Shown: positions 9,401 through 18,544, counted from the first letter of the stretch. The stretch: 64,000 nucleotides of DNA from Streptomyces albiflavescens (GCF_014645835.1 NZ_BMMM01000014.1:229620-293619), one strand, 5' to 3'. Numbers and translations are program-made. The notes: a model not told the origin generated them from the letters alone.

Positions 9401-12400
9401 AAGTACGGTCAGCCTCTGCGCGTTGACGACCAGGGCGAGAAGGGCGTCGCGGACAACCGCTGCACCACCTACAGCCGCGCCTACAACGACGACCTCTACG
9501 ACGGCAGCAGCGTCCAGCGCTGGACCGTCCTCGTCGACGAAACCCGGCACTACGCAACCAACGGCACCGGCTGCGACGGACGGGCTGACGGCAACCAGGA
9601 CGGCTACACCGCCACCCTGTACGACAACGCCACCTCGGTGGCCGGCAACAAGCCCGTCGACGGCAACGCGACCGAACTGCGCACCTACATGTCGTCGGCG
9701 TCGAACGATTTCCAGAAGGTGAAGTACCACTACGACAGCGCTGGCCGGGTGGTCTGGACCGAAGACGGCATGGCAAACCGCACCACCACCACCTACAGCC
9801 CGGACAACTCCTGGCCGGTGGACGGCATCACCACCACGACCCCCGACCCCGACGGCCTGGCCGCCTACCGCGGTCCGCTGACCTCCACGGTGTGGATGTC
9901 GCGCTACTGGGGCGTGCCGTACCAGAGCAAGGACGCCAACGGGAAGATCACCAAGGCCACTCTGGATGCCGCGGGCCGCACGATCGAGGTGTGGAAGCCG
10001 ACCGAGACCGGCAGCTCGCCGTCCGCAAAGTTCAGCTACACCATCCCCACCTCCCCCCTCGGCGGGGTGCCCGACTCGGTCGACGGCTACCCCCGCGTGT
10101 CCAGCCAGACCCTGCAGTCCGGGTCCACCTATCTGTCCTCCTACGCCTACGCCGATGGTCTGGGCCGTGCCCGGGAGACGCAGACTCTGATCCCCTACGG
10201 CATCGACCCGTCGACGGGCGAGGAGGTACCCAACCGGCAGGTGGCAGTCACCCGTTACGACACGGCGGGCAACGTCACCGGTACCTCCGCCGTCTTCCGC
10301 AACCAAGGCACCGCCGGTTCCGGCGGACCCTCCAGCCCCGAGGTGAAGGATCTGCCCTCCTACACCGACCTGACCCTGGACTGGGCCGGCCGCACCACCG
10401 AGTCGCAGATTCTCGTCGGTGACGGAACCTCCGCCTCGCCCCAGCTGTATGGTCATGCGCTGGCGTCGTATCACGGTGACTACACCACCGTCACCCCGGC
10501 GACGGGCAGTGCAACGGACACCTACACCGACGTGTACGGGCAGACCGCGAAGGTCGTCGAGCACAACGGCAGCTCGGCCTACACCACCCAGTACACCTAC
10601 ACGAGCACGGGCCAGCTCAAGCAGATCAGTGACCCGCGCGGCAACAACTCCGTCTACACCTACGACTGGGCCGGCCAGCGCACCGTGGTCGACGACCCGG
10701 ACGCCGGCTCATCGACCACGGAGTACGACGCCAACGGGCAGATCAGCAAGACCACCAGCAACAACGGGACGACCGTTCTCACCTACGCCTACGACGCCCT
10801 GGGCCGCAAGACGTCCGTGACCAGCGGAGCCGATGAGCTGGCCGCATGGATCTGGGACGGCCAGTCCGTCCCAGGCGGCAAGGGCCAGATCACCTCGGCC
10901 ATCAGCCGGGACACGAACGGCAACACCTACACCACCAAGGTCAACAGCTTCGACGACCGCGGCCGCCCGGAGAGCACGACCGTCACCATCCCGGCCAACG
11001 TCAACGGACTGGCCGGCGACTACACCAGGGGCTTCACCTACGACGCCGCCGACCACGTCACCTCGGTGAACTACCCCGCGGCCGGCGGCCTCGGCGCGGA
11101 GACCGTCACTACCGGATACGACTCCTACGGGCAGCCCCGCAGCCTGGCATCCGACGAGCAGACCTACGTCAAGACGACGGTCTACGACGCGTACAGCCGT
11201 CTGACCGACCGCTCCTACGGCATGCCGACTATCGGGGCCGGCAGTGTTACGGCGCAGAGCTCGTACAGCTACTTCGACGACAACGGCACCCGCTGGCTGC
11301 AGGGCATATCCACAACCACCACCGTCGACCGGCTCATCACCGAGTCCCAGAAGGACACTTACAGCTACGACTTCGACGGGAAGGTCACCCAACTGCGGGA
11401 ACAGGCAAGCGGTCAGGTCGAGCAGTCGCAGTGCTTCCGCTACGACGACCAGGTGCGACTGACCAACGCCTACACCCGTGCAGGGGCGGCCACGTGCCCC
11501 CTGGGCAACACCTCCGACTTCACCGGCGAAGCCCCCTACCAGACCGCGTACACCTACGACCGCCTCGGCAACCTCCAGTCCGTCACCGACACCGACAGCA
11601 CTGGCAAAGCCACCAACCGCGACTACCTCTACCCCGGATACAACGACTCGGGCACCTGGACCACCGCCAACGCCGACTGGCCACACGGCGTTCGCAAGAT
11701 CAACCACATCACCGCAGGCACCACCACGAGCACCGACACTTTCACCTACGACGCCGACGGGACGATGCTCAAGCGCGTCGAGCCGGGCACGACCACCGAC
11801 TACGCCTGGACCAAACTGGGACAGCTCTCCACGGTCAAGACCACCAAGTCCAGCGGCAGTGACCTGACCCGCTACGTGTACGACGCCGACGGCAGCCTCC
11901 TGGTCCGCACCACCCCGCAGGAAACAGTCGCCTACATCGGCGGCATGGAACTGCGCACCACCGACGGCACAACCGCCACCGCGACCCGCTACTACAGCTC
12001 CGGCGGAGCCACCGTGGCCATGCGTACCACCACGGGAACCAACACCACCGGCGGCAAGCTCACCTATCTGATGGCCGACACCCAGGCCTCCACACAGCTC
12101 GCCGTCGACGCCGCCACCGGCACCGCAACCCGCCGCCGCTACACCCCCTTCGGCGACGAACGCAGCGCCCCCCTGCCCACCGGCACCGACCGCGGCTTCC
12201 TCGGCAAAACCGAAGACACCAGCACCGGCCTCTCTCTCCTCGGCGCCCGCGCCTACGACCCGCATCTGGGCCGCTTCCTCAGCCCCGACCCGCTCAGCGC
12301 CCCCTACGACCCGCAGAACCTCTCCGCCTACAGCTACAGCGGCAACGACCCCATCAACTACTCCGACCCCACCGGCCTGACAAGACACCTCGACCAGGGC

Positions 12401-13558
12401 GGCAGCGACTACGAACCCGGCGGTAAAGGCGACGGTTACGGCGGTACCAGCGACTTTCAGGCGGGTAATGATGCAGATGGTGACACTGGAGACGACGACA
12501 CGTCTTGCGGGTTCCTGGACCTGAGCTGTGGACTTCAGCAACTGGTCCAAACTGACTGCAGCTTCTGGGACGTCAAATGCGGCGTGCTAGAGAGCGCCCA
12601 AGCGCAGGTCGACATCGTCTGGCAAACCCCCACAGATGCTTGGAACTGCGGCGTACATCATCAGGATGAAGCCTGCGAGTGGACTGCCCTCAACATGTTC
12701 ACGGCCGGGGAAGCCAGCATGGCCAGCTCCCTCATCAGGCACCAGGCCGAATCCATGGAGACGGCAGCCCGGATTGCTGCCCACTGCAAGAACAGCTTCG
12801 TCCCTGATGAAGGTGTCCGTATGGCGGATGGGTCCGCCCGTGACATCAAGGACGTCGAGGTCGGAGACAGCGTCCTTGCCACCGACCCGATAACAGGGAA
12901 AACCGAAGCGCGTACCGTGCTTGCCACCATCGTCACCGATGAGGACAAGGACTTCACCGAACTCACGGTGAAAACGCATGATGGCACTTCCCAGATCATT
13001 GCTACTGATCACCACCCGTTCTGGTCCCCCTCCGAACACGCGTGGATCGACGCAGGTGATCTCAAACCGGGCATGACGCTGCGCACGGCTGACCGCCACG
13101 AGGTGACAGTCGACGCGGCGCGGTCATCCCGCAAGCGGCAGGAGACACGCAACCTCACTGTTGACGGACTGCACACGTACTATGTGCTGGCGGGCGAGAC
13201 GCCGGTCCTGGTTCACAACTCCGGTGGTTGTATTCCGTGGTCAAGTGGAAGCGTTTCTAGAGCGTCTAAATCCTTGGCTGATGGCGCGACGAGCGTCACG
13301 GTGAAGAGTCGTTCAGAAGCAGAAGAGCTTTTCCTTCGGACGTATCAAGGAGACGGCTACAGAAACGCGTCTGGAATGGACGGCGTTGGAACGAAGCAAT
13401 ACTACGGAACTAAGCGCGGAACGTATCACTGGGATGACCAGCTCGGGGAGGACGGTCGAGTCCTTGGACACGGCGCCGGAAACCGCGATGGGGATCTTCC
13501 GCACCTTCAAGTCCACACCTTTGACGGTCCGATCGTTCGAATCTTCTGGGAGCCCTAA
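6488..13558 (+). CDS. Secreted RHS/YD-repeat polymorphic toxin with Hint domain
   Basis: This 2356-aa protein starts at GTG 6488 with a Sec-type signal (VAVRRARYLSVGLAGALMAG, ending in an Ala-rich cleavage region). A Ser/Pro/Glu-rich stalk follows to about residue 190, then an N-terminal beta-rich shell region. Many YD repeats (YTYDWAG, YTYDRLG, YVYDADG) run to the RHS core motif LSLLGARAYDPHLGRFLSPD at about 1910-1930 and NDPINYSDPTGL. Such repeats form a cocoon around the toxic C-terminus. Residues about 2099-2245 are a Hint autoprotease (CKNSFVPDEGV at its start, TDHHPF inside, VLVHNS at its end). The last ~110 residues are the variable toxin, with conserved-looking TYHWDD, GHGAGN and DLPHLQVHTF. 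I cannot name the toxin family; the His pattern suggests a nuclease, but that is inference. The immunity gene follows after one base. Confidence 0.93.
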   Translation: MAVRRARYLSVGLAGALMAGLLSTMSVVSPPEAAAAEDSTPIVPSQSLGTVPAQQAEEVGKALPAPNWPSAAEATVDLSQVAPGDAGAVTPSASASQSQDPDLTEVGDVVEVAPVPEGDGAVAQLASARLTDDDASPSTGPGPSDSPEAATSPMPEPSVTSSPEPSVSASASTGPADDPVSPDQVDVRVLDRADVAPAGGVGLGLQVTRADGVATPGQVQVSIDYSGFKYAYGGEFASRLRLVKLPACALETPDAEGCTSREFVPVDNDTTAGTLTATVVAEPDDSGLSSQLTSGAGASVYAVTTGSSSDQGDYRASTLSPTGSWDVATGSGAFTYSLPVQLPKPAMGSAPSLAMTYNSQSVDGRTSATNNQASWVGMGWDLGVGFIERRYRNCSQDGLKTIGDMCWDSPNTAEEPDGAVYVINLNGVTSQLIQDNTGTGSYHVQDDPGWRVQHLTGGHGADDEYWVISTQDGKRFYFGWGRSERTSEATSSVFTEPVVGNDPGEPCHDQFPEPCSQAWRWNLDRTVDANEVESVYLYDKEYNYYRSVANTDKARKYTAGGYLTEIQYGWPTQIAGSKPTGRVVLSHVGRCVERMSDADPLRSEPKDCPSISSEPSSYPDVPIDLMCDGSSADYYCAGKTYYPTFFSKDMLWDIKTYVLDTSASGWDLVQQYQTKHGLPNPDGSVGKTLWLDYVQRETYGSGDDIILPVINFNGIDLDNQVGTKELYFRRIETIHGDLGATTTVSYGSPNACSSDNYPSQSSNTQDCYWQKWTPEGATDFTTGWFKKFLVTKVTVDPTVTSNQDGAPEMTTSYDYQGGAGWRFTNDPLTADDDETWSDWRGYQRVEVTTGTGTVKHSTFHWLYRGLDGDRTDKDDASKTRSVSVTDGEGTSYTDSPWLQGNTIETSKRDDTGDSHERVFHQYWVHNTATYNGLPDARFVREKESTTATKVSTGWREHVVQNEFDDTLNTSAKYGQPLRVDDQGEKGVADNRCTTYSRAYNDDLYDGSSVQRWTVLVDETRHYATNGTGCDGRADGNQDGYTATLYDNATSVAGNKPVDGNATELRTYMSSASNDFQKVKYHYDSAGRVVWTEDGMANRTTTTYSPDNSWPVDGITTTTPDPDGLAAYRGPLTSTVWMSRYWGVPYQSKDANGKITKATLDAAGRTIEVWKPTETGSSPSAKFSYTIPTSPLGGVPDSVDGYPRVSSQTLQSGSTYLSSYAYADGLGRARETQTLIPYGIDPSTGEEVPNRQVAVTRYDTAGNVTGTSAVFRNQGTAGSGGPSSPEVKDLPSYTDLTLDWAGRTTESQILVGDGTSASPQLYGHALASYHGDYTTVTPATGSATDTYTDVYGQTAKVVEHNGSSAYTTQYTYTSTGQLKQISDPRGNNSVYTYDWAGQRTVVDDPDAGSSTTEYDANGQISKTTSNNGTTVLTYAYDALGRKTSVTSGADELAAWIWDGQSVPGGKGQITSAISRDTNGNTYTTKVNSFDDRGRPESTTVTIPANVNGLAGDYTRGFTYDAADHVTSVNYPAAGGLGAETVTTGYDSYGQPRSLASDEQTYVKTTVYDAYSRLTDRSYGMPTIGAGSVTAQSSYSYFDDNGTRWLQGISTTTTVDRLITESQKDTYSYDFDGKVTQLREQASGQVEQSQCFRYDDQVRLTNAYTRAGAATCPLGNTSDFTGEAPYQTAYTYDRLGNLQSVTDTDSTGKATNRDYLYPGYNDSGTWTTANADWPHGVRKINHITAGTTTSTDTFTYDADGTMLKRVEPGTTTDYAWTKLGQLSTVKTTKSSGSDLTRYVYDADGSLLVRTTPQETVAYIGGMELRTTDGTTATATRYYSSGGATVAMRTTTGTNTTGGKLTYLMADTQASTQLAVDAATGTATRRRYTPFGDERSAPLPTGTDRGFLGKTEDTSTGLSLLGARAYDPHLGRFLSPDPLSAPYDPQNLSAYSYSGNDPINYSDPTGLTRHLDQGGSDYEPGGKGDGYGGTSDFQAGNDADGDTGDDDTSCGFLDLSCGLQQLVQTDCSFWDVKCGVLESAQAQVDIVWQTPTDAWNCGVHHQDEACEWTALNMFTAGEASMASSLIRHQAESMETAARIAAHCKNSFVPDEGVRMADGSARDIKDVEVGDSVLATDPITGKTEARTVLATIVTDEDKDFTELTVKTHDGTSQIIATDHHPFWSPSEHAWIDAGDLKPGMTLRTADRHEVTVDAARSSRKRQETRNLTVDGLHTYYVLAGETPVLVHNSGGCIPWSSGSVSRASKSLADGATSVTVKSRSEAEELFLRTYQGDGYRNASGMDGVGTKQYYGTKRGTYHWDDQLGEDGRVLGHGAGNRDGDLPHLQVHTFDGPIVRIFWEP

Positions 13559-13559
13559 C

Positions 13560-13868
13560 ATGCAGATTCAGGCGGTGAACAGGCTTCTCATGTCGAAATC
13601 AGAGGTCGCTGCCCGCAGGACGTCTAGTTCCGCAGAGAGCGAGTCTTGGATCTGGGTTATCCCACTCCGATCCGGAGAATTCAGAGTTCGGGCATTTGAA
13701 GTTCTTCGCGATCTATTGGCCGACGACAACGACATCTACGATGGGAATATGTCCATCGTTCATGACGAGATCGTCTCGTCGATTGACGATGTTGACGAGT
13801 CGGTCATCCGGGCGGGTGTTGATCCCGAAGAGCTGGATGTGCCGTGGAAATGTGAATTTCCGCTTTAG
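13560..13868 (+). CDS. Probable immunity protein for the RHS toxin
   Basis: This 102-aa cytosolic protein starts at ATG 13560, one base after the RHS stop, so the two are almost certainly co-translated. It is acidic overall (DLLADDNDIYDG, SSIDDVDESVIRAGVDPEEL) and has no signal or membrane segment. Its base composition is clearly less GC-rich than the RHS body, as is usual for swapped toxin-tip/immunity cassettes. I do not recognise the family; the immunity role is inferred from position, size, acidity and composition. A strong hairpin lies 20 bases downstream and ends the operon. Confidence 0.75.
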   Translation: MQIQAVNRLLMSKSEVAARRTSSSAESESWIWVIPLRSGEFRVRAFEVLRDLLADDNDIYDGNMSIVHDEIVSSIDDVDESVIRAGVDPEELDVPWKCEFPL

Positions 13869-13887
13869 CTGACTCGTGAGATTCTGC

Positions 13888-13942
13888 AGCCCCGTGGAGC
13901 GGCCCTGATGAGAGGTTTTCATCAGAGCCGCTCCACGGGGCT
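13888..13942. terminator. Long hairpin between convergent genes
   Basis: Perfect 16-base arms (AGCCCCGTGGAGCGGC at 13888-13903 and its complement at 13927-13942) enclose a second 7-base stem (CTGATGA/TCATCAG). It sits between the immunity gene and the convergent integrase remnant and should act as a bidirectional terminator. There is no clear T-run, as is common in actinomycetes. Confidence 0.8.
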
Positions 13943-13976
13943 TCTGTGGTGCTTGACGGCAACGCTGACGGCAACG

Positions 13977-15255
13977 TCAGCGGACAACGCCTGCGGTGGG
14001 TGGGTCATCGGGGGCGTCGGTCGGGCCGAGGGCGTTGCCGAGGGTGTCGATGGCCTGGCGCTGGAGGCGGAGGCGTACGTGGGCGTAGACGCCGGCGGTG
14101 ACGCCGATGTGGGCGTGCCCGAGGAGTTCCTTGATGACGACGAGGTCGATGCCCTGTTCCAGGAGCAGGGTGGCGGTCGAGTGCCGGAGGTCGTGGAAGC
14201 GGATCGCCCGGAGCCCTGCGCTCTCGAGGAGGCGGCGGAAGCGGCGGGTGGCGTTGGTGGGATCGAGCGGTTTGCCGTTCGGAGTGGTGAAGACGAGGCC
14301 GTTGTCCGTCCAGCCCGTTCCGGCCGCCTGGCGCTCTTCCTGCTGCTGTTCCTGGTGGATGTTGAGGGAGCTGAGGCACTCGGTGGGGAGGGCGATGCGC
14401 CGCTCGGAGGCCAGGGTCTTGGTGTTCAGGACGGTCAGGCCCTGGCTGCGGGTGCGCTGGAGGGAGCGGTGGATGGTGGCGGTGCCGCCGTCGAGGTCGA
14501 GGTCTTCCCAGCGGAGGCCGAGGAGTTCGCCCTTGCGGAGTCCGGTGCGCAGGGCGAGTTCGTACAGGGCGTTCAGACGGTCGCCGTTGGCTGCATGGAG
14601 GAGCTGCCGGGCTTCGGCGGCGGTGAGGGGCTGGAAACGCCTGGGGCGGGGCGTGGTCGTCTTGACGTTCCGGGCGACGTTGCGCGGCAGTTCGTCCTCG
14701 CGGACGGCATGTTCCAGGGCGGACTTGAGCACGGCGTGGACGTACGTCACGGTCAGCGGAGACAGCCGCTTCTCACAGCACTGGCCGATGGCAGTAGGAC
14801 CGCCGGTCCGTGTCCCGTTCCTGGGCGCAGCACTGGCAGGTGGTGCGGAGTCCGTCGAGGAAGGTGCGGACGTCGCGGGTGGTGAGCCGCGCGAGTTTCT
14901 TGCTGCCGAGACCGGGGTTGAGGTGGAGGCGGATGGCGGCGGCGTAGCGCGCGTGGGTGTTCTCCCGCAGGTGGTGGACGGCGACGCCGTTCAGCTAGTA
15001 CGTGAGGTAGGCGCTCACGGTGCTGTCAGCCGCTGCGACCGGCAGGCCGAGGTTGCTGGCGGCGATCTTCTCGGTGAGCTTGGTCATCGCGTCCTTGCGG
15101 GTGGTGCCGTAGACGCGGACGCGCTTGCGGGTGTTGCCGGGGGCGAGGACGTATCCGGCGGCTTCCCAGCGTCCGTCCTTGCGCTGGTAGACGGTCCCGT
15201 CGCCGTTCGCACGGGTACGGGAGCGACGGGACGAAGCGGGGCGGGGCGTGGTCAT
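13977..15255 (-). pseudogene. AICE/phage-type tyrosine integrase, broken
   Basis: The gene runs leftward from ATG 15255. The N-terminal arm-binding part (NGDGTVYQRKDGRWEAAGYV) ends at a TAG (14995-14997) where a Trp codon would fit. The frame continues as LNGVAVHHLRENTHARYAAA and LTTRDVRTFLDGLRTTCQCC, then shifts near 14790. The catalytic part is intact: GLRKGELLGLRWEDL (Arg I), RFHDLRHSTATLLLEQG (His-x-x-Arg), LLGHAHIGVTAGVYAHV (His and Tyr). With one nonsense and one frameshift the enzyme is dead, unless the catalytic half is expressed from an internal start. An excisionase gene overlaps its start, the usual order in actinomycete integrative elements. Confidence 0.88.
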
Positions 15256-15405
15256 CAGGCGGCTTCCTGTTCGAGGCGGGTGTGGATGAAGTCGGTGAGG
15301 GCGTGGGTGGGGATACGGCGGGCGCGGCCGAGGGTGATCGAGGCGAGCTGTCCGGTGCGGAGCAGGTCGTAGACGGCGGAGCGGCCGAGCTGGAGACGGG
15401 CCTCA
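15255..15405 (-). pseudogene. xis: Excisionase-like HTH fragment, N-terminus lost
   Basis: The C-terminal ~50 residues of a MerR-like/HTH_17 excisionase are visible: VDEARLQLGRSAVYDLLRTG, then ASITLGRARRIPTHAL and FIHTRLEQEAA. Its TGA overlaps the integrase ATG by one base, indicating translational coupling. Upstream of about 15400 the sequence becomes an ISL3 transposase in the opposite orientation, so the gene lost its beginning to that insertion or a later deletion. Confidence 0.75.
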
Positions 15406-16402
15406 TCGACTGCGAGACCGGCCGGCCTCTTGACCTTCTGCCCGGCCGCGACGCTGCGACCCTGGCCGACTGGCTGCGTGAACATCGCGGCTCCGAGCTC
15501 ATCTGCCGGGACCGGGGCGGTTCCTATGCAGACGGCGCCCGCACCGGTGCCCCGAACGCGATTCAGGTTGCCGACCGCTTCCATCTCTGGCAGAACCTCG
15601 GAACCGCCGTCGAACGCAGCGTGCGACGGCACAATGATTGCCTGAAGAAGGTTGCCGTCAGAGACGATGGCCTGGCGAACGATGCGGATGCAGAGAAGGA
15701 AATGTCGCCGATCGAGGCCCGTATCCGCGAAACAACACCGTCCGCCGCACCGCACGAGCTACGGTCCCCGAAGAATTACTGAGCGGGCGTCGCCAGCCCA
15801 GGCCCAGCCAGCTCGACCCCTACAAGCCCCACCTGGACGAACGCTGGGCAGCAGGATTCACCAACGCGATCCATCTCCACGCCGAGCTCCAGGAGCTCGG
15901 CTACCGCGGCAGCTACCAGACGATCAGCGACTGCCTGCGGCCGAGGCGCCGCCGACGCATCCGTGTTGTCGCCCCGGCACCACCGGGCGTCCGGCAGGTC
16001 ACCGGCTGGATGATGCGCCACCCCGACCACCTGGGCGACGAAGAACGCCCGCAGTTCACCACCTTCCTCGCCCAGTGCCCAGAACTCACCGCCCTCAATA
16101 GGCACGTCCGCACCTTCGCCGAGATCCTCACAACACGCTCTGGCCAGCACCTCAAAGACTGGGTCACCGCCACCCGCGCCGAGGATCTTCCCGGACTGCA
16201 CACGTTCGCCACCGGCCTGGAGAAGGGCTGGGACGCCGTCGTCCAGGGCCTGACCACCCGCTGGAACTCCGGTCCAGTGGAGGGCCGGGTCAACCACATC
16301 AAAATGATCAAACGCCAGATGTACGGACGAGCGAAACTTCCCCTCCTCCGGAAGCGAGTCCTGCTCACCGCAGCTCAAGGCAGCCATCGCCACCACGCCT
16401 GA
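15398..16402 (+). mobile_element. ISL3-family transposase remnant
   Basis: The element is an internal and C-terminal part of an ISL3 transposase. The first frame reads DCETGRPLDLLPGRDAATLA, ICRDRGGSYADGAR and AIQVADRFHLWQNLG, covering the central catalytic segment. After a missing stretch and a frame change near 15730 it resumes as RRTARATVPEELLSG, LDPYKPHLDERWAAGF and ends TTRWNSGPVEGRVNHIKMIK. The N-terminal zinc-finger/HTH region and one linker are missing, so it is inactive. It lies head-on against the truncated excisionase. Confidence 0.85.
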
Positions 16403-16425
16403 CCCGGCCTTGATAGAACGGCCTC

Positions 16426-16827
16426 ATGAGTTCGAACGACGACCAGATCGCGCAGGCTGAGCGTCACTTCGGAGTCCGATTTCCCGAGGACTACCGAAAC
16501 TTCCTGGCCACGGAAGGGAGTATGGCCCGGTTCGTTCCTCCTGCGGACGACTTCCTGATGATCAATGCCCTAGCGGAGCTCATCGAAGTCAATGAGGCTG
16601 GCGACTTCCAGGAACGCTTCCCCGGGAGCGTCGTCATCGGCGGGGACGAAAGCCGAGAAATGCTCACCTACGACTTTCGGCAGGAACCCCCGTCTCTGGT
16701 CCTACTCGACGTTTCCGCTCAGGACTGGTCGTCCGCCATCCAACAGGCGACTTCGTTCTCTGCCCTGCTCGAGCAGTTCCCCGAAACCGGATGGAAATGG
16801 GACGACTCTGAGCCCTCGTCCTACTGA
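16426..16827 (+). CDS. SMI1/KNR4 (SUKH) family protein
   Basis: This is a 133-aa soluble acidic protein with the SUKH-1 pattern: an N-terminal helix with QAERHFGVRFPEDYRNFLAT, then MINALAELIEVNE, a central VVIGGDES strand-turn, PPSLVLLDV and a C-terminal helix with FSALLEQFPE. In bacteria this superfamily mostly provides immunity against polymorphic toxins, often nucleases, by direct binding. It sits 2.5 kb from the RHS toxin cassette, separated by mobile debris, so it may be an orphan immunity gene that outlived or lost its toxin. No toxin gene adjoins it. Confidence 0.85.
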   Translation: MSSNDDQIAQAERHFGVRFPEDYRNFLATEGSMARFVPPADDFLMINALAELIEVNEAGDFQERFPGSVVIGGDESREMLTYDFRQEPPSLVLLDVSAQDWSSAIQQATSFSALLEQFPETGWKWDDSEPSSY

Positions 16828-17095
16828 CAGGTGTCCTCACGGAATTTGTGCCTGATCCGAGAACGGGCACCACTTCTCGGCGAATCTGGACACCGTTTGT
16901 CGATCACATAGCCGCGACATGTTGACGAGAACTGACACCACTACGGGTTGTGCGGGCTCGCCGATGTGGCCCGACGGGCTTTCGCACCGTGCGAACACGA
17001 GCCAGTCCAGGCCAGCCGTTGGATGCTCGCTTCGGGACTCCTGCGCAGACTGCCTGTCCGCCACACGTACTTCCCGGTCCTGTCTGCGGTTTCGG

Positions 17096-18544
17096 TCAAG
17101 TCGTCGCATACCCCTCGGTATCGGTCTTCTGGAGGATTCCACCACCGCCGGGGGCGGGCCGGACGACCCAGCCTGGCGGCCAGGCTTGGATTATCTGGTC
17201 GCCCTCCGGCGTCACCAAACGCGTCACCTGAGCGCCCTCGAACCCGAGGTTGCCGGTGAACGCCGCGCCTCCGAACCAGGGGGGGTCGGTGAACGTCGCG
17301 TCATCGAACGAGGTGTTGCCGGTGAACCTCGCGTCATTGAACACTGCGTTGAAGGTGAACGTCGCGCCAGCGAACCAGGCGTCGCCGGTGAACCTCGCGT
17401 CATCGAACAGTGCGGGCCCTGTGAACGTCGTGTCCGCGAACGCGCAATGGCCGGCGAACGTCGCTCCCACGAACCAGGCATCGTCGGCGAACTCAGCTCC
17501 CAGGAACGAGGCGTCGCCGGCGAACGTCGCTCCCAGGAACGAGGCATCGCCGGTGAAACTCGCGGCCTCGAACAAGACCTTGCCGATGAACGTGGCATGG
17601 CTGAAGTTTGCCTCCGCGACGTGGCAGTAACTGAAGTCCAAGTGGGTGAGGGTGGCGTGGGCGACATCGATGCGCAGGCCTTCCCAGAACCGGTCGTCGA
17701 CCTGCGTGTTCTCCCGCTCGTCCGGGGGGCGGGTGTCACGGAGGTGAGCGGCGAGAATGTGCTGGGCGGTCATGCGCACCTGGAGTTCCTGGTGCCGCTG
17801 ATCGTTCGCCTTGCCCCGGATGAGCGCCCGGGCGGCCAGTTGGGCGCGGGACAGCGCCGCAGGCCATAGTCCATGTCTAGGCGTGGGGTCTGCGGGTGGG
17901 GTGTAGGGCATGCGCAGGTAGGCGCAGATGACGTCCACGATGGTCTGGCGGTGGTCGGGAGCGGTCTGTCCGAGGCGTTCCAGTGCGTACAGGCCGCCCA
18001 GGCGGACGGGGGCCTGGGGGCTGCCGAGCTGCTCGACGGCCTTTGTGTAGAGCTCAGTGATGCGCCGTTCAGCGGCGTCGTGTTCGGTTTGCGCGGTGGC
18101 CGTCTCATGGTGGTGCTGCCGACGCAACGCCAGCAGCACCGTGACTGAGGCGCCCACGCCCGCACCCGCGGCCAGAGCAGTGCGCACGACATCGATCCGC
18201 TGCCGTGTCCGTTCACGGTCCGGCCGAAGGTTGTCGGTCTGGGGCATCAGCAGCGCCGTGGTGATCCACACCGCGGCCGCCACGGCCGCGAATGCCAACG
18301 CCGCCCACCACCATCGGATCGGCGAGGCAGACCGGCGGTGCTGCCGCGGTCGTGTGCGCCGGTACAGCTCGCCGGCTGCCGTGGCACAGGCCGCGGCAGC
18401 GATCACGAGGACGAGCGGGACGATCTGGATGCGGACGGCCGGGCCGACTAGCCGATTCCAGGAAACAACGACCACGACCAGGAGACTGGCCGAGACCGCG
18501 GTCAGCAGGTGCGCCGTGTTTCGTCTCCACCGGGGCGGGCCCAT
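17096..18544 (-). CDS. Membrane-anchored pentapeptide-repeat protein
   Basis: The 482-aa protein starts at ATG 18544. Three or four N-terminal membrane helices (TAVSASLLVVVVVSW, IVPLVLVIAAAACATAA, WWWAALAFAAVAAAVWITTA, and a weaker one at AALAAGAGVGASVTVLLAL) are followed by a helical soluble region (ERRITELYTKAVEQLGSPQA, GLYALERLGQTAPDHRQTIV). The last third is a pentapeptide-repeat solenoid (residues about 310-440), with many copies of the type FxxATFxGDASF. It should be membrane-bound with a cytosolic quadrilateral beta-helix. Related architectures are frequent in Streptomyces with no established function; scaffolding or nucleic-acid mimicry is possible but unproven. It appears monocistronic. 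Confidence 0.85.
   Translation of the reverse strand: MGPPRWRRNTAHLLTAVSASLLVVVVVSWNRLVGPAVRIQIVPLVLVIAAAACATAAGELYRRTRPRQHRRSASPIRWWWAALAFAAVAAAVWITTALLMPQTDNLRPDRERTRQRIDVVRTALAAGAGVGASVTVLLALRRQHHHETATAQTEHDAAERRITELYTKAVEQLGSPQAPVRLGGLYALERLGQTAPDHRQTIVDVICAYLRMPYTPPADPTPRHGLWPAALSRAQLAARALIRGKANDQRHQELQVRMTAQHILAAHLRDTRPPDERENTQVDDRFWEGLRIDVAHATLTHLDFSYCHVAEANFSHATFIGKVLFEAASFTGDASFLGATFAGDASFLGAEFADDAWFVGATFAGHCAFADTTFTGPALFDDARFTGDAWFAGATFTFNAVFNDARFTGNTSFDDATFTDPPWFGGAAFTGNLGFEGAQVTRLVTPEGDQIIQAWPPGWVVRPAPGGGGILQKTDTEGYATT

Noticed and set aside
16837..17145. Small minus-strand frame downstream of the pentapeptide gene
   Set aside because: It overlaps the end of that gene, has no domain and uses poor actinomycete codons.
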